DNA of 64,000 bases, taken from contig NZ_CP090977.1 in assembly GCF_021513255.1 (NCBI RefSeq), positions 1,302,001-1,366,000 of the forward strand, given 5' to 3'. This DNA comes from Planococcus sp. 107-1. Its GTDB lineage: Bacteria > Bacillota > Bacilli > Bacillales_A > Planococcaceae. Under the pieces are notes generated by a model. It was not told the DNA's origin. It was given only the letters and a program-made list of their open reading frames with translations, and made no database searches. Below, piece by piece: positions 26,566 through 34,870 of this stretch; positions within the stretch are counted from its first letter, which is position 1; each line of letters starts with the position of its first letter. The translations under genes were made by a program, and so were the position numbers.

Positions 26566-27462
26566 ATGAAGAATAAAGCTGTTTTTGCTTTTTTAGTGGT
26601 GTTGACGACCAGCTTGATGGGATCCTCTTTTGCAGTCGGCAAAATCGGCTTGGAATACATTTCACCGCTGCTGCTGGTCGGCATGCGTTTCACGTTAGCA
26701 GGCATTATGATGGCGGTCATTGTAATAGTTTTAAAGAAAAAGCATCCTGTAAAAGTGAATGACTGGCTGAAAATCTTTTTAATCGGCGCTCTCCAGACGG
26801 CGGGCGTCATGGGTGCGATTTTTTTAAGCCTGCGAACGATTACAGCTGGGGAATCTGCAATTCTCACTTTCATGAATCCCTTGTTGGTCGTAATCTTCGG
26901 TACATTTGCCTTGAAGATCTCCTATCGATTATTGCAATGGGCAGGTGTGGTTTTAGGGTTTTTAGGTGTGGTCGTCACGATGGGCGGCCAAGTCCAGTTG
27001 GAAGTCGGAACTGTTTTCGGTTTTGCGAGCGCAGTTTTCTGGGCTATCGGAACTTTATTGATCAAAAAATGGGGCGGACAGTTTGATACATGGGTATTGA
27101 CCGCTTACCAGATGTTTTTTGGCGGCATCCTTCTTTTAGCAGCGAGCTTGTTATTGGAAAATGCCGTCCCAGTCTTCACGTCAGCTTCCGTGGCTATTAT
27201 TTTATGGCTGGCCATTCCGGCATCGATCGTCCAATTTTCCGTTTGGTTTTATTTGCTGCAAAATGGCAATCCCGGAAAAGTCAGTGCCTTTCTTTTCCTT
27301 GCGCCGTTTTTTGGCGTCATCACGGGTTGGCTATTGTTGGACGAAAAAATTGGAATCTCCCTTTTAATTGGCGGAACCCTAATTTTTGCAGGGATTTTCT
27401 TGGTGAATTGGCCTGATAAAAAGGCCGAAGAATCAGGAGAGGTTGAAGTTGTAAGAGGATGA
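26566..27462 (+). CDS. EamA/DMT-family permease
   Basis: A 298-residue membrane protein with ten transmembrane segments in two EamA halves (~6-135 and ~147-285). It has the typical GSSFAVGKIGLEYISPLLL start and a short charged C-terminal tail. It exports or imports small metabolites of unknown identity. AAAGGGG lies upstream. The 3' end overlaps the frame of the following SDR gene, suggesting translational coupling of the EamA, SDR and acyl-CoA ligase genes. Confidence 0.85.
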   Translation: MKNKAVFAFLVVLTTSLMGSSFAVGKIGLEYISPLLLVGMRFTLAGIMMAVIVIVLKKKHPVKVNDWLKIFLIGALQTAGVMGAIFLSLRTITAGESAILTFMNPLLVVIFGTFALKISYRLLQWAGVVLGFLGVVVTMGGQVQLEVGTVFGFASAVFWAIGTLLIKKWGGQFDTWVLTAYQMFFGGILLLAASLLLENAVPVFTSASVAIILWLAIPASIVQFSVWFYLLQNGNPGKVSAFLFLAPFFGVITGWLLLDEKIGISLLIGGTLIFAGIFLVNWPDKKAEESGEVEVVRG

Positions 27463-27473
27463 AGAGGTGGAAT

Positions 27474-28322
27474 ATGGGAACTTACACGTTGCTGGAACAT
27501 TTTTTATTTCCGCCGGTTCTATTCAATCGCCCAAAACTGGTGAAGGCATTGAGCGGCAAAACCATTTTGATCACGGGAGCGAGTTCTGGCATTGGCCGTT
27601 CACTCGCTTATTTGCTGGCAGATATTCCTTGCCATTTGATCTTAGTGGCCAGAAGAGAAACTATCCTTTTGGAGATCAAAGAGGAAATTGAATCTCCGCA
27701 TACCGAGGTTAGTGTATTCGGCGCGGATTTGCGCAATCGGGAACAATTGGCGGGTTTGCTCAAGTTTCTTCATAAGCTGCCCAAAGGCTTGGATATAGCG
27801 GTCAGCAATGCAGGCATTTCCATCTATCGTCCGATTGAAGATTCTTTAGACCGCTTCCATGATTTCACCAGGACAATGGCGATCAATTATTTTGCACCAG
27901 TCGAATTGATGCTTTCCATCATTCCGCTGCTGAAGAAAAATAGCGGCCACGTTGTGAATGTTTCGACGATCAATGCCTTGCTCGTTCCGTTTCCTTTTTG
28001 GGCCGCGTATCAAGCATCCAAAAGTGCATTTGATGTCTGGTTCCGCTCAGCTTCACCGGAAATGAACGCAATGGGCATTGCGACGACGACGATCTACTTG
28101 CCTTTAGTGAAAACGCCGATGATCCTGCCGACTCCCGCATATCAAAAAGCCGCTGCAATGGAACCGGACCATGTTGCCAAACTGATCGGTACGGCTATCT
28201 ACAAGAAGAAAAAGCGGCATATGCCATGGTGGCTGATTTTTGGACAGTTTGGCTCAGTTATTTTTAGGAGATTCTTTGAAACGGCACTTCCTCGGATCAT
28301 CAGGAAAGGAGAAAGGCTTTGA
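27474..28322 (+). CDS. Short-chain dehydrogenase/reductase
   Basis: A 282-residue SDR with a short N-terminal extension (LLEHFLFPPVLF). The dinucleotide motif is TGASSGIG (residues ~28-35), SNAG follows at ~100, the catalytic serine lies in NVSTINAL and the YxxxK pair is YQASK. The C-terminus is basic and hydrophobic, like membrane-associated lipid-modifying SDRs. ATG 27474 is preferred because GAGGTGG precedes it; ATG 27459 overlaps the EamA stop and has no spaced ribosome site. The acyl-CoA ligase starts inside its stop codon, so the pair likely acts on one acyl substrate. Confidence 0.83.
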   Translation: MGTYTLLEHFLFPPVLFNRPKLVKALSGKTILITGASSGIGRSLAYLLADIPCHLILVARRETILLEIKEEIESPHTEVSVFGADLRNREQLAGLLKFLHKLPKGLDIAVSNAGISIYRPIEDSLDRFHDFTRTMAINYFAPVELMLSIIPLLKKNSGHVVNVSTINALLVPFPFWAAYQASKSAFDVWFRSASPEMNAMGIATTTIYLPLVKTPMILPTPAYQKAAAMEPDHVAKLIGTAIYKKKKRHMPWWLIFGQFGSVIFRRFFETALPRIIRKGERL

Positions 28323-29871
28323 ACATCTTTAAACTAGTCCGTGTGCTGAAGCAAATTCAGCTGCTAAGCCGCGTAATTTGTTCGGTTTGTTAACCGCATT
28401 TTATCGCCAAGGCGTCAATTTAATGATGCTGGCCGATTTTGCCAATCAACTATATGGCCAAAAACCTGTCTTGACTTCTGACAAAGGAACCACGCTTTAC
28501 TCAGTGCTATTTACGAGAAGCCAACAACTTTCAACCGTCCTCTATCAATCTTATGGAATCAAAAAAGGAAAGAAAATCGCCTTTTTGTGCAAAAACAACG
28601 ACGCCTTGATTCCGTCGCTTATTGCAGGATCACGTCTGGGCGCAGATTTGTATTTATTGAATGCAGAGCTAGGACGGAAGCAATTCCTCCGATTGGTCGA
28701 TCACCACAATTTCGATTTGCTGGTCTACGGCGAAGAACTGGAAGAAACGATCAGTCAAGCTTTGGAGGAAATGGATGTAATTTGTTTGCAGCTTCAAAAA
28801 CTGGTAGCGAGTTTGTCCCCTGATCCGAGCGATTTTAATGGAGTTCCACGGACGTTTATGGGCAAATTGGTCTTAATGACCGGTGGGACGACAGGGCATG
28901 CGAAAGAGGCACAGCATAAGATTTCGCTCTTTGCTTACTTACATCCGTTTGCTGCGATCATTACGCAATTGAATTTATTATCCTGCCGGACAGCTTATAT
29001 CGCGACCCCTCTTTATCATGGCTATGGCATTGCAGTGCTCCTGATCTTTTTCGTCCTTGGCAAACATGCCATCATCACAAAGGAGTTCCATGAAAAAGAG
29101 GCTTGCCGGCTGGTCGATGAACATCAGGCGGAAGTGATGACAGCAGTGCCATTGATGGTTCATAAAATGCTGCAAGAAAATCGGGAAGCGATGCAGTCTT
29201 TGAAATGCATTGTTTCCGGCGGCGCGGAACTCAATCCGCAGCTTGTAAAAAGGGTTGCTGGCGAATTAGGGCCGGTGCTTTTTAATCTATACGGGACGTC
29301 TGAAACCGGTTTGAACACGATTGCTGGCCCGGAAGATTTGGCGATTTCTGCTAAAACCATCGGCAAGGCGATTGACGGAGTAACCATACGAATAATGGAT
29401 GCAGATGGCAGGATTATGCCTATTGGTGAAATCGGGCAACTGCATATTAAGAATAGAGGCGCAGTCAGCGCTTCCTCCGGTTCCTGGATCGCGACAGGAG
29501 ACCTTGGCTATAGCGACAAGCAAAATAATTATTTCTTAGCCGGAAGAACGGATGACCGAATTGTATCGGCGGGCGAAAACGTTTATCCCCATGATTTAGC
29601 CGCCATCCTTTTCTTACATCCCGCCATTGAAGACTTGGCGGTAGTAGGGGTTCCAGACCCTGTCTTCGGACAGCGACTAAAAGCATTTATTCAACTGAAA
29701 AACGGTGTGAAAGAAACTCCGGAAGAAATTAAACAATGGCTTAAAGGCAGGGCTGCCAGATTCCAGATGCCGAAAGAACTGGTAATTGTCGATCAGCTTC
29801 CTTACACAGCAATCGGAAAACTCAATAAAAAAATGCTTTTACGCAATGAAGAAGCGAAAAGCGAAATTTGA
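28319..29871 (+). CDS. AMP-forming acyl-CoA ligase (frame break near start)
   Basis: Adenylate-forming ligase of ~518 residues. It begins at TTG 28319 (NIFKLVRVLKQIQLLS) after AAGGAGAAAGG and overlaps the SDR stop. The frame breaks at 28369-28373. Restoring one C (AGCCGCGT to AGCCCGCGT) continues as SPRNLFGLLTAFYRQG and joins the remaining 497 residues. Motifs are LMTGGTTGHAKEA (P-loop), YGTSETG, ATGDLGY and a C-terminal GKLNKK lysine. The P-loop is GGTTGHAK rather than SGTTGxPK, a variation seen in some members. Together with the SDR it may activate and reduce a fatty acyl group; the product is unknown. Confidence 0.82.
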
Positions 29872-29894
29872 CCTGAACTTTCAGGTCTTTTTTT
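29871..29894 (+). terminator. Terminator of the EamA-SDR-ligase operon
   Basis: ACCTGAA-ct-TTCAGGT followed by TTTTTTT. Confidence 0.85.
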
Positions 29895-29915
29895 ATTGAT
29901 TTTTAATGAAAAGAG

Positions 29916-29941
29916 GTTTAAAGCAGAAAGGAAAAGTGTAT
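29916..29941 (+). promoter_or_regulatory. Candidate sigma-B promoter of ribT
   Basis: GTTTAA (29916-29921), 14 nt, GTGTAT (29936-29941). This compares with GTTTAA-N12/15-GGGTAT and has one mismatch. Confidence 0.4.
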
Positions 29942-30010
29942 ACATAGTTGGGAGTTATGAAACGCATCACAGCATGAATTTGACATCACCTGAAAAAGAG
30001 GGGTAGCAGA

Positions 30011-30394
30011 ATGTTAAGCCGATACAAGAAATCCTATAGAAAAATAGCGATGGGTCTTCTCGCTTTGGTTGTGAAAGAAAAAGAATTAAGAAGCCTTCAA
30101 CAATTAATCGATCTTTATGAAAGCGATCCGCTTTATCAATTATATATTTGGAAAGAAAATGAAAAAATTGTCGGTTTAATCGGAGTTGTTAAAGAAGACG
30201 AGGATTTTAAAGTCCAGCATCTATCCATCATTCCTTCTTATGCAAAAGATGAAATCGCAGAAAAAATGCAAGCGAGCCTACAGGAAATTTCGCGATTTGA
30301 AAAAATGCGCCTTGCGAATGAAGTTGATCAGGCCCTTATGGAAGCGTTGCCTATTTCCAAAGGAAAAGGACCTACAGAACAAGCCATCTCATAA
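30011..30394 (+). CDS. ribT: RibT-like GNAT-fold protein
   Basis: A 127-residue protein closely resembling B. subtilis RibT (~124 residues), a minimal GNAT fold encoded at the end of the riboflavin operon there. The start RYKKSYRKIAMGLLAL and the core YQLYIWKENEKIVGLIGV are characteristic. Here it is alone, without ribDEAH, between two strong terminators. It may therefore have its own control and need not act in riboflavin synthesis. The biochemical role of RibT is unresolved; an acetyltransferase activity has been proposed. GAGGGG precedes the ATG. Confidence 0.82.
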   Translation: MLSRYKKSYRKIAMGLLALVVKEKELRSLQQLIDLYESDPLYQLYIWKENEKIVGLIGVVKEDEDFKVQHLSIIPSYAKDEIAEKMQASLQEISRFEKMRLANEVDQALMEALPISKGKGPTEQAIS

Positions 30395-30400
30395 ACCATT

Positions 30401-30443
30401 AAACTTCAAGTGGAATCCGTTGATTCCACTTGAAGTTTTTTTA
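30401..30443 (+). terminator. Terminator of ribT
   Basis: AACTTCAAGTGGAATC-cgtt-GATTCCACTTGAAGTTTTTTT, a perfect 16-bp stem. Confidence 0.95.
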
Positions 30444-30499
30444 TTCCTTTTTCTTCTATCCAATCGGTGAATAAATTGGTGCTAGGACGAAAAGGAGGG

Positions 30500-30527
30500 T
30501 TGACTTGTAAAAAAGACATGATAAGAT
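30500..30527 (+). promoter_or_regulatory. Sigma-A promoter of the T-box transcript
   Basis: TTGACT (30500-30505), 16 nt, TAAGAT (30522-30527). Transcription would start ~25 nt before the first T-box helix. Confidence 0.65.
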
Positions 30528-30539
30528 TTAAAGAAATTA

Positions 30540-30762
30540 GAAATGCGATAGAAAATGTTGAATGATGAAAAAGTAGTTTGATTGTGTGCAGCAGAAAGAG
30601 ACTGAGCGGTTGGTGAAAGTTCAGGCAGCAAATCGAATGAATTACACCATCTGTCTTTTCAGCAAACAATGAAGTGGATGCATCGATTAAAGCGAGGCAT
30701 CAAATTGGGTGGTAACGCGGAGAAAACCTTCGTCCCTTTACAGGGATGGAAGGTTTTTTTTA
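30540..30762 (+). promoter_or_regulatory. T-box riboswitch, UAC (tyrosine) specifier
   Basis: Stem I starts at GATG (30564) with the S-turn AGTA (30572-30575) and the AG-bulge/distal-loop motifs AGAAAGAGA and GGTTGGTGAAAG. It returns through GAATTACAC, where TAC (30643-30645) is followed by the expected A and then CCATC closing the base helix. The T-box sequence GGGTGGTAACGCGG (30707-30720) carries the UGGU bulge that would pair with an ACCA tRNA end. A terminator (AACCTTCGTCCC ... GGGATGGAAGGTT, T8) completes the switch. Uncharged tRNA-Tyr should turn on the downstream transporter. Confidence 0.9.
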
Positions 30763-30804
30763 TTTGCATAATCTAGTAAAGAATCAGTAAGAGGAGGCGT
30801 TTCC

Positions 30805-32190
30805 ATGTTCCAGATCAAAGCAGTCATTTCACCAAGTTTTAAAGAAGCGATTGCCCTAACGGCTATGGTTGTGGCCATCATCAGTGTTTGCATCATCTTT
30901 TTTGAAGCGGCACCCCATATGCCTATATTATTTTCGATTTTTTTGTTGATTTGCTACGGGCTTGCAAAGAAAGTGCCTTACCGTGAACTTGAAAAAGGGC
31001 TGGTCGAAGGTGCCGGAGCTGGGATGAGTGCAGTTTTCCTGTTTTTCCTCATCGGAATTTTAATCAGCAGCTGGATGATGAGCGGTACGATCCCGACTTT
31101 GATCTATGCCGGCTTTAATCTGGTTACGCCCTTATTCTTTTTCGCCATCGTTTTTGTGGTGACTTCCTTAATCGGACTTTCAATTGGCAGTTCGCTGACC
31201 ACTGTTGCAACAGTAGGAGTGGCTTTTATCGGAATAGCGGGGGCGATGGACTTGTCATTGGCGATCACTGCTGGAGCGATTGTATCCGGCGCTTTTTTCG
31301 GGGATAAAATGTCGCCGCTGTCTGACACGACGAATCTTTCAGCTTCCATTGTCGGAGTCGATTTATTTGAACATATTCGGAATATGGGGTGGACGACCAT
31401 TCCGGCATTTGTTTTGACATTTCTTTTCTTTGCCATCCTTTCGCCGAGCGTGGAACTGAAAGATACGGCAAATATTGAAATTTTCAAGAGCGGCCTCGAA
31501 GGAACTGGCTTGATCCATTGGTATGCTTTGCTTCCTTTGCTTGTATTGATTTTCTTAACTTTGGCGAAAGTGCCAGCTTTGCTGACATTGGCCGTCAGTT
31601 CGATAAGTGCCGTCGGGTTGTCTTTCATTCACCAGAGCATCCCGTTTTCTAAAATGCTCGGAACTTTATTCGGTGGATATGTGTCTAAAACAGGGGTAGA
31701 GCAAATTGACGTATTGCTTACCCGCGGCGGAATGCAAAGCATGTTCTTTACAATCGGATTGGTGCTGCTTGCTTTAAGTATGGGCGGAATACTTTTCAAA
31801 CTGGGCATCATTCAATGCTTGCTTGCCAAAATTGAAAGCTTATTAAGAAAAGTTTCCTCGGTCATTGCAGCATCCGCAATGACAGCAATTGGCGTCAATA
31901 TTTTAATCGGCGAACAATACTTATCCATTCTTTTGACGGGCCAGGCTTTCCAGGAGTCCTATGCCAAGCTCGGACTTGCAGGCAAAAACTTAAGCCGGGT
32001 CATGGAAGACGCTGGGACCGTCGTAAATCCGCTAGTGCCGTGGAGCGTGTGCGGCATTTTCATTACATCTGTCCTTGGAATTTCTACGCTCGAGTATTTG
32101 CCATTCGCTTTTTTCTGTCTGCTTTCGCCAATTTTAACGGTCTTGTTTGGCTTTACCAATAAAACATTGACCTATATGGATAAGACGTGA
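30805..32190 (+). CDS. NhaC-family transporter under T-box control, candidate tyrosine transporter
   Basis: A 461-residue membrane protein with ~11-12 transmembrane segments and the NhaC-type core GDKMSPLSDTTNLSA (residues ~165-180). NhaC members are annotated as Na+/H+ antiporters, but some exchange metabolites (malate/lactate antiporter MleN). A tyrosine T-box controls this one alone. An antiporter for pH or sodium has no evident reason to respond to uncharged tRNA-Tyr, so tyrosine uptake is the better hypothesis; comparative T-box work has proposed the same for NhaC relatives. GAGGAGG precedes the ATG. Confidence 0.85.
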   Translation: MFQIKAVISPSFKEAIALTAMVVAIISVCIIFFEAAPHMPILFSIFLLICYGLAKKVPYRELEKGLVEGAGAGMSAVFLFFLIGILISSWMMSGTIPTLIYAGFNLVTPLFFFAIVFVVTSLIGLSIGSSLTTVATVGVAFIGIAGAMDLSLAITAGAIVSGAFFGDKMSPLSDTTNLSASIVGVDLFEHIRNMGWTTIPAFVLTFLFFAILSPSVELKDTANIEIFKSGLEGTGLIHWYALLPLLVLIFLTLAKVPALLTLAVSSISAVGLSFIHQSIPFSKMLGTLFGGYVSKTGVEQIDVLLTRGGMQSMFFTIGLVLLALSMGGILFKLGIIQCLLAKIESLLRKVSSVIAASAMTAIGVNILIGEQYLSILLTGQAFQESYAKLGLAGKNLSRVMEDAGTVVNPLVPWSVCGIFITSVLGISTLEYLPFAFFCLLSPILTVLFGFTNKTLTYMDKT

Positions 32191-32290
32191 TTCTTTCGAA
32201 AGAGTTAAAAGTATCAGGAAATTAAATGGAAAGTTATAATGAAAAAATAGTTAGCTTTTAGCAAATCTACTGAAAATGGAGGAACGCCTG

Positions 32291-32629
32291 ATGAACGAAC
32301 TTCCGAATTGCCCAAAATGCAATTCTCCTTATACATATGAAGACGGCAATTTGCTTGTCTGCCCGGAATGCAGTTATGAATGGAATCCGGCTCCAGAAAT
32401 TGAAATCCAAGACGAAACGAAAGTCAAAGATGCCAATGGCAATCTATTAGCAGACGGGGATTCTGTGACCGTCATTAAGGATTTAAAAGTAAAAGGGAGT
32501 TCTTCGGTGTTAAAGATCGGAACGAAAGTGAAAAATATTCGCCTTGTAGAGGGCGACCATAACATCGATTGTAAAATTGATGGATTCGGTCCGATGAAAC
32601 TGAAATCGGAGTTTGTGAAAAAAGGATAA
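32291..32629 (+). CDS. PhnA-domain zinc-ribbon protein (YjdM type)
   Basis: A 112-residue protein with an N-terminal zinc ribbon (CPKC ... CPEC, residues ~5-26) and the PhnA/YjdM C-terminal domain ([25 protein letters not shown]). Despite the name it is not a phosphonoacetate hydrolase, and its role is unclear. The start ATG 32291 is set by TGGAGGA. A hydrolase gene follows after 29 nt in the same direction, probably cotranscribed. Confidence 0.88.
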   Translation: MNELPNCPKCNSPYTYEDGNLLVCPECSYEWNPAPEIEIQDETKVKDANGNLLADGDSVTVIKDLKVKGSSSVLKIGTKVKNIRLVEGDHNIDCKIDGFGPMKLKSEFVKKG

Positions 32630-32658
32630 AAGGCACCTGAAAGTTAGGGGGAGTTTCA

Positions 32659-33387
32659 ATGTACTGGACAGACAGATGGACAGAAGCAAATGGTGTGAAA
32701 TTGCACTATATGGAAACCGCTATTTTCGACGATATGATGACTCCTTTAGTCTACGTGCCGGGAGCTTTGAACCATGCGGCACAAGCAACTGAGCTATTGG
32801 GCTATTTTAAAGACAGAAGGCGGATCAGCATGAGCTTGAGGGGAAGAGGCAAGAGCGAAGCGCCGCTTTCAGGCTATGCATTCAAAGATCATGTAACGGA
32901 CATTGAAGCGGTAGTAGGCAGAAGCGGCGTAACAGAGTATTGCCTGCTCGCTTATTCTATGGGCGTCCCCTATGCCATTGATTTTGCTGCTCATAACCCC
33001 CATATAAAAGGGATGATTCTTTGCGATTATCCCTCCAAATATCCCGCTTTTCCAGAAGAGTGGAAAGCTCGAGTGAAAGCCGCTGGTTTTATCAGCGAGG
33101 AAAATTTCCATGTGCCTGAAGGGATCCAACGAGAATCAGCAGCGCTCAGCCTAGAAGACCAATTGGCAAAAATTGATGTTCCGGTTTTAGTCATTCGGGG
33201 AGAAAAGGATGGCTCGCTGTTAAAAGACAGCGACGTGGAATTTTACCAAAAGCACCTAAAAGACGTACGATTCATGACAGTAAAAGATGCAGGGCACGAA
33301 CTTTGGGAGCCCGATAAGGAAAACTTTATCCGGTTAATTGCAGGGTTTCTGAAATGGTTGGATAAAAAAGAAAAATTTCTTGGATAA
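32659..33387 (+). CDS. Alpha/beta hydrolase
   Basis: A 242-residue alpha/beta-hydrolase. The nucleophile elbow is AYSMG (the first glycine replaced by alanine). The acid is likely in RGEKDGSLL, and the histidine is in DAGHELWEP. SLRGRGKSEAP marks the oxyanion-hole region typical of esterase/lactonase-like members. The substrate is unknown. It lies downstream of the PhnA-like gene and upstream of a strong terminator. Confidence 0.85.
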   Translation: MYWTDRWTEANGVKLHYMETAIFDDMMTPLVYVPGALNHAAQATELLGYFKDRRRISMSLRGRGKSEAPLSGYAFKDHVTDIEAVVGRSGVTEYCLLAYSMGVPYAIDFAAHNPHIKGMILCDYPSKYPAFPEEWKARVKAAGFISEENFHVPEGIQRESAALSLEDQLAKIDVPVLVIRGEKDGSLLKDSDVEFYQKHLKDVRFMTVKDAGHELWEPDKENFIRLIAGFLKWLDKKEKFLG

Positions 33388-33390
33388 GCA

Positions 33391-33430
33391 GAAGCGGATG
33401 ATTCGTTTAAAATCATCCGCTTCTTTTTCT
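33391..33430 (+). terminator. Terminator after the hydrolase gene
   Basis: GAAGCGGATGAT ... ATCATCCGCTTCTTTTT. Confidence 0.92.
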
Positions 33431-33473
33431 TTTCGTAATTTATTAGACAAATATTCAATAATTGTTCATTTTC

Positions 33474-33500
33474 TGAAACCTTTTAGTTTGATTCCTCGTA
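33474..33500 (+). promoter_or_regulatory. Sigma-W-type (ECF) promoter of the small membrane-protein gene
   Basis: TGAAAC (33474-33479) followed by CTTTT, 17-nt spacer, CGTA (33497-33500, continuing TATACT). It has all consensus positions of a sigma-W promoter. Confidence 0.72.
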
Positions 33501-33580
33501 TATACTAATAGGAAAAACATAGAATATATGGAAGTTCTCATTATTGATATACATAAGAGGTTCAATTGAGGAGGCGCGTT

Positions 33581-33922
33581 GTGAAACACACTTGGGGATG
33601 GGTTTTAGGAATCGTATTGTTTAGCGGTTTGTTTTTTTACTTTACTACCTTCTTTTCTTATGAGGCATCGTCGGCCGCATTATCAGGATTTCCCGTGCCG
33701 AAAAGCGCAAAGCTGACAGAAGAAAATGAAGTGGCGAAATTGTACGAGTGGAACCGGGCATCTGAGGAAAACGGGATTCCTTTGGGCTATGAAGTGGTAT
33801 TGAAAGCGAATGGATGGGAAAAAGGTTCAAGGCAAGGCGCTTCTGTACGCTACACGAAAGGCCAAGAACAAATAGATGTTATTTCAGCTACAAATCGTTT
33901 AATCTTGATCCGAATCCAATAA
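33581..33922 (+). CDS. Small membrane-anchored protein of unknown function
   Basis: A 113-residue protein with one N-terminal hydrophobic segment (residues ~6-26, WGWVLGIVLFSGLFFYFTTFF) and a ~85-residue predicted extracytoplasmic domain. The domain contains FPVPKSAKLTEEN, a YEWNRASEENG helix and a C-terminal strand ending LILIRIQ. I do not recognise the family. GTG 33581 is chosen because AGGAGG lies six bases upstream; the longer frame from TTG 33566 overlaps that site. A perfect sigma-W-type promoter and its own terminator suggest an independently controlled membrane-stress gene. Confidence 0.75.
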   Translation: MKHTWGWVLGIVLFSGLFFYFTTFFSYEASSAALSGFPVPKSAKLTEENEVAKLYEWNRASEENGIPLGYEVVLKANGWEKGSRQGASVRYTKGQEQIDVISATNRLILIRIQ

Positions 33923-33940
33923 AATATTGCGTAGACATAT

Positions 33941-33977
33941 CAAAAGCTGTATCCAGAACTTCTGGATACAGCTTTTG
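33941..33977. terminator. Bidirectional terminator
   Basis: CAAAAGCTGTATCCAGA-ac-TCTGGATACAGCTTTTG, between convergent genes. Confidence 0.92.
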
Positions 33978-33982
33978 AACTT

Positions 33983-34571
33983 TTACCGGCGTCCGATATC
34001 TGATCCGACATCCGTTTTCCCCGAATCTTGGAGCGGTGTTTTATCGCCGACAATATAATCATTGGGGCTATTGCTTTCTAATTCGTCGCTTGTACGGTAT
34101 GTGCTGGCATCGATATCATTGTCTTCGACATCTTCTGTGCGCACGACCAATACATCGCATTTAGCAGAACGGACGATATGTTCAGAAACGCTGCCGATCA
34201 AGAAACGTTCAACTGCGTTCAATCCAGTAGCACCGCAAATAATTAAATCGGCAGTTACTTTTCCTGCTAGTTCCCGGGAAATCATCGTTTTTGGAGAACC
34301 GTAATCGACCAGAACGTTTTACTTTTTCAACACCTGCTGCCTGCGCTTCTTTTTTATATCCGCCAAGCAGATCTTCCGCGAATTTTTGGGCGCGGTCTGC
34401 AATGGATCGGTCATAAGCTTCGATTGCCGCAAATGAACGGGTGTCGATGATGTTCACCAAGTTCAATGTGGCATGGTTCCGCTTCGCAATCCCGACCGAT
34501 TTTTTAAATGCCCATTCTGCTTCTTTGGAGCCGTCAACTGCTACTAAAATTTGTGAGTATTTCAATGTCAT
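33983..34571 (-). CDS. Universal stress protein family (frame break)
   Basis: UspA-fold protein of ~196 residues when joined. It has the N-terminal ILVAVDGSKEAEWAF strand-helix, the ATP-site motif GATGLNAVERFLIGSVSEHIV, and VLVVR at the end of the fold. A ~45-residue acidic, probably disordered tail follows (…DKTPLQDSGKTD). The frame breaks at 34313-34318. Adding CG (AACGTT to AACGCGTT) gives KRVLVDYGSPK and joins both parts. Its start follows a good AGGAGG on the minus strand. Function within stress response is unknown. Confidence 0.85.
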
Positions 34572-34870
34572 ATTGCATTCCTCCTTGTCTATACTGTTTT
34601 AATTCTCTATAGGTATATGAAACTCCTTCATATTAATCAGAATTTAATACAGAAAAATGGCTATTTTGTGAAACGAATGTTTTAGTACAATAACTTTATC
34701 GCATTAGCGAATAAAGAAATTCAGTACTCCAAGAAGAATAAACGGAAAAGATGCATTAAAGACAGTAAAAGGGTAATACAGGTAATGAAGGCCGATGGAG
34801 CAAGGCCATTTATTTAGCAGTTTCAAGAAATGCTTCAAAAGTGTAATTTATTCCAATTGGAGGGTTTGAT
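34572..34870. other. Intergenic region between the usp and ald genes
   Basis: 299 AT-rich bases between divergent genes, with no coding frame. CTTTATCGC-att-AGCGAATAAAG (34694-34716) is an imperfect inverted repeat just downstream of a possible -10 TACAAT (34686-34691), so it could be an operator of ald. Nothing else was recognised. Confidence 0.4.
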
